Shown one piece after another: positions 61,854 to 64,000 of a DNA stretch of 64,000 nt; the stretch's first letter is position 1; each line of letters starts with the position of its first letter. The notes beneath the pieces are model-generated. The model saw nothing but the letters and a program-made list of their open reading frames with translations, had not been told where the DNA came from and did no database searches. The translations under genes and the position numbers were made by a program. Source of the DNA: Viridibacillus sp050279675 (GTDB lineage: Bacteria; Bacillota; Bacilli; Bacillales_A; Planococcaceae); NCBI RefSeq assembly GCF_050279675.1, contig NZ_JBNNUK010000001.1, forward strand, positions 310,001 through 374,000. Reading direction: 5' to 3'.

Positions 61854-63203
61854 TTGGGTTTTACTAAAGATATCAATCGGCGTGCAACGCCATTCCAAGC
61901 TATTGTTTCATATTATTTTATAGCTATTGCTATTTCTTTTGTACTTTTAAGGTTACCAGGTGTACATAAACCAGGTGTAGAAGTTTCGTTACTTGATTCG
62001 TTATTTACAGCAGTTAGTGCAGTTAGTGTGACCGGTTTAACAGTTACGAATATATCTGAAACGTATTCAGTTTTTGGTATTGTTATGTTACTGCTTATTT
62101 TACAACTAGGTGCAATTGGGATAATGTCTTTAGGCACCTTTGTTTGGTTACTTGTCGGGAAGAAGATTGGGATGCGTGAACGTCAATTAATCATGGTCGA
62201 TCATAACCAAACGAAAATATCAGGTGTCGTGTATCTAATAAAAGAAATCGTGAAAATATTAATAACGATTGAAATTATAGGTTCTACCATTTTAACGCTT
62301 TATTTCGTACAATATTTCGATAGTTTTAAAGAAGCATTATTACATGGTGTTTTCGGCGCTATTTCTGCGACTACAAATGGTGGTTTTGATATAACTGGTA
62401 TGTCATTAGTATCTTTCCACGGGGATTATTTTGTACAAGTAATTAATATGTTATTAATTACTTTAGGGGCAATTGGTTTTCCTGTATTGATTGAACTTAA
62501 AGCGTTTTTAGAAAATAAAAATAGAAATTTTCGTTTCTCGTTGTTTACAAAAATTACGACAGCTACTTATGCAATGTTATTTCTCTTCGGTACTTTCGTA
62601 ATCCTAATTATTGAATCATTCCATTCATTTAAAGGGATGAGCTGGCATGAAGCATTTTTCTCAGCGATGTTCCATTCTATTTCAGCACGTTCAGCTGGGT
62701 TAACGACAATAGATGTCACGAAATTCAGTGAAGCGACAGATGTTTTTTTAAGTTTCTTAATGTTTATAGGGGCTTCGCCAAGTTCGGTTGGTGGTGGGAT
62801 TCGAACAACTACTTTTGCGATAGCAATTTTATTTTTAATTAATTTTGCAAGGGGTAAGGAAGAAATCCAGATTTTTAATCGTGAGATTCATATTGTTGAT
62901 GTGTACCGCTCATATGTTGTTATCATTTTAGCTGTAGCGATGGTACTTGTTGCAACGATGATTTTATTAATCACTGAGCCGGAAGCTACATTAATTCAAA
63001 TTGTATTTGAAATTACATCCGCATTCGGAACTTGTGGTATGTCGCTTGGTTTGACAGAACATTTATCATCAATTGGGAAAGTAATCATGATGCTTCTCAT
63101 GTTCATTGGTCGAGTTGGTCTTATTTCCTTCTTATATTCTATTGGAGGGAAGGCAAAGAAAACGAAATACCATTATCCGAAAGAGCGAGTAATTATTGGA
63201 TAA
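61854..63203 (+). CDS. K+ transporter, KtrB/KtrD (TrkH) family
   Basis: 449-aa potassium translocation subunit with four membrane-pore-membrane units. The selectivity-filter loops are visible as TAVSAVSVTGLTVTN (about 48-62), GAISATTNGGFDITG, FHSISARSAGLTTID and ITSAFGTCGMSLGLT, each with the conserved Gly. GASPSSVGGGIRTTTFA (about 302-318) is also characteristic. Start is TTG with AAAGGA about ten bases upstream. The RCK regulatory partner (KtrA/KtrC) is not adjacent, as is usual for ktrD. Ends with its own terminator. Confidence 0.88.
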   Translation: MGFTKDINRRATPFQAIVSYYFIAIAISFVLLRLPGVHKPGVEVSLLDSLFTAVSAVSVTGLTVTNISETYSVFGIVMLLLILQLGAIGIMSLGTFVWLLVGKKIGMRERQLIMVDHNQTKISGVVYLIKEIVKILITIEIIGSTILTLYFVQYFDSFKEALLHGVFGAISATTNGGFDITGMSLVSFHGDYFVQVINMLLITLGAIGFPVLIELKAFLENKNRNFRFSLFTKITTATYAMLFLFGTFVILIIESFHSFKGMSWHEAFFSAMFHSISARSAGLTTIDVTKFSEATDVFLSFLMFIGASPSSVGGGIRTTTFAIAILFLINFARGKEEIQIFNREIHIVDVYRSYVVIILAVAMVLVATMILLITEPEATLIQIVFEITSAFGTCGMSLGLTEHLSSIGKVIMMLLMFIGRVGLISFLYSIGGKAKKTKYHYPKERVIIG

Positions 63204-63213
63204 TCCACAGAAA

Positions 63214-63259
63214 GTCGTCTACGTTTTAACATTAAGTTAAAAACGCAGACGATTTTTTT
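63214..63259 (+). terminator. Terminator after the K+ transporter gene
   Basis: TCGTCTACGTTTTTAAC-type left arm and GTTAAAAACGCAGACGA pair over about 17 bp with a T-run. Confidence 0.87.
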
Positions 63260-63292
63260 GATTCATAACGTTGTCATTTTTTGTGAAAGACA

Positions 63293-63340
63293 AAAAAGCA
63301 GAGCAAAGCCAATTTTAATGGCATTTGCTCTGCTTTGTTA
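63293..63340 (-). terminator. Terminator of the minus-strand radical SAM gene
   Basis: AAAGCAGAGCAAA and TTTGCTCTGCTTT pair with an inner CCA / TGG stem; in the minus direction it follows the stop codon directly and ends in a T-run. Confidence 0.85.
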
Positions 63341-64000
63341 TTAAGAAATGAGAGTACCTGAAATAGTTGTGAAGTAAGGAGTATTATCTTTTCTGAAGTA
63401 GGTTAATAAATAACCGCTTTGTACTGCAAGTTGTCCATTTTTAAATGCTTCATAATCAAGTGAGAAAGGAACGAGTAAAGTATGTTTATATAACTCCTTT
63501 TCATTTAATTGGAATGAAGCAAATTCCTCGCCAGCGATTGCAGGATTTTCACGTAACTGTTGGAAAAGCTTCTTGGATTCTGTACTTGAAATGCGTTTAT
63601 CCCACCAAATTTTACGAGGTTGGAACTGCTGTACTGCTAAGTAATCAAGTTGCATTAAGTTTGTTACTATTTCTAGATTTACGCCACCACGGTCATGTAA
63701 AAATTGAAGTAAACGGTTAAATAAATCTTCAAGTTGATGACCTATTCTTGACCATGCGCGTTCTTCCCAATATGTACCGAATTCTTGGAAGAAGTCGAAT
63801 GGCGATTCAAATATTTCTGTTACTAGATATTCTACAGTACGATCCATACGATGATCATTCCAATATTTTTCTAATACATCTTCTGCTTGTTTTATACGCA
63901 AAATGTCATCAAATGTTAATAAGTTGTTAGCGAAAATTTCATAAGGTGCCATATCGACATATTCATATCCATATTCCTTCGCTTGCAATCGTAAACCTGT
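63341..64000 (-). CDS. C-terminal part of a B12-binding radical SAM protein (DUF4080), cut by window edge
   Basis: The last ~219 residues of a larger minus-strand protein; the frame stays open to the window edge, so the true start lies outside. It matches the DUF4080 C-terminal domain of cobalamin-binding radical SAM proteins: LRLQAKEYGYEYVDMAPYEI, RIKQAEDVLEKYWNDHRMDR, LLQFLHDRGGVNLEIVTNLM and YLAVQQFQPRKIWWDKRIS, then a beta-rich end (SLDYEAFKNGQLAVQSGYLL). The catalytic radical SAM and B12 domains would be in the missing part. A probable tRNA or small-molecule modification role is unknown. Confidence 0.78.
   Translation of the reverse strand, partial: TGLRLQAKEYGYEYVDMAPYEIFANNLLTFDDILRIKQAEDVLEKYWNDHRMDRTVEYLVTEIFESPFDFFQEFGTYWEERAWSRIGHQLEDLFNRLLQFLHDRGGVNLEIVTNLMQLDYLAVQQFQPRKIWWDKRISSTESKKLFQQLRENPAIAGEEFASFQLNEKELYKHTLLVPFSLDYEAFKNGQLAVQSGYLLTYFRKDNTPYFTTISGTLIS

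Overview
The window is low-GC DNA from a spore-forming member of the Bacillales. Spore genes (YheC/YheD ATP-grasp proteins, CotH with a CotG-like partner, a CotY/CotZ-type protein, a collagen-like exosporium protein), a leucine T-box, a yybP-ykoY riboswitch and a sporulation-kinase-like sensor all point that way. The gene set resembles Lysinibacillus and relatives (Planococcaceae/Caryophanaceae); the genus is inference.

Layout. 1-6.7 kb: minus-strand spore-surface block with three YheC/YheD-type ATP-grasp proteins, a further ATP-grasp ligase, one intact and one decayed CotY/CotZ-like gene. 7.1-9.9 kb: an exonuclease relic, a leucine T-box and leuA, then an acetyltransferase. 10.6-19 kb: collagen-like protein, S66 carboxypeptidase, MocR regulator, acetyltransferase, PhzF, YdeI/OmdA-type protein, cardiolipin synthase and DinB-like protein. 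19.2-21.9 kb: an RNA-like non-coding stretch, then the divergent cotH/cotG-like pair flanked by two copies of a hairpin repeat. 22.5-27.4 kb: a regulator, two palindromic operators and a glutamine amidotransferase - MFS - M20 amidohydrolase operon. 27.6-30.6 kb: decayed prophage next to tRNA-Val. 30.7-39.4 kb: YhgE/Pip, aldehyde dehydrogenase, PAS histidine kinase, M42 peptidase and MurE. 39.9-53.9 kb: a RiPP cluster. 54.1-64 kb: LysM pseudogene, prfC, RND exporter, reductase, Mn riboswitch with terC, KtrB-type K+ transporter and the C-terminus of a radical SAM protein.

The most interesting system is the RiPP cluster. A PlcR-like (RNPP) regulator is followed one base later by a 43-aa secreted peptide gene, missing from usual gene calls, that looks like its pheromone. 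Divergently, a membrane metalloprotease-like gene leads an operon with a split tRNA-Glu-type dehydratase (glutamylation protein plus SpaB_C elimination protein), a YcaO cyclodehydratase, a separate Zn-binding partner, two SagB-like dehydrogenase-related proteins and an ABC exporter. It ends in a repeated array of three precursor families (A, B, C) sharing the leader motif (L/I)YIEEQ and carrying Ser/Thr/Gly-rich cores. Enzyme content resembles goadsporin-type linear azole/dehydroamino-acid peptides rather than thiopeptides, because no second SpaB_C-like pyridine synthase is present. The array contains a 396-bp tandem duplication, a larger segmental duplication that copied the end of the permease gene, several broken precursors and an assembly gap inside a precursor.
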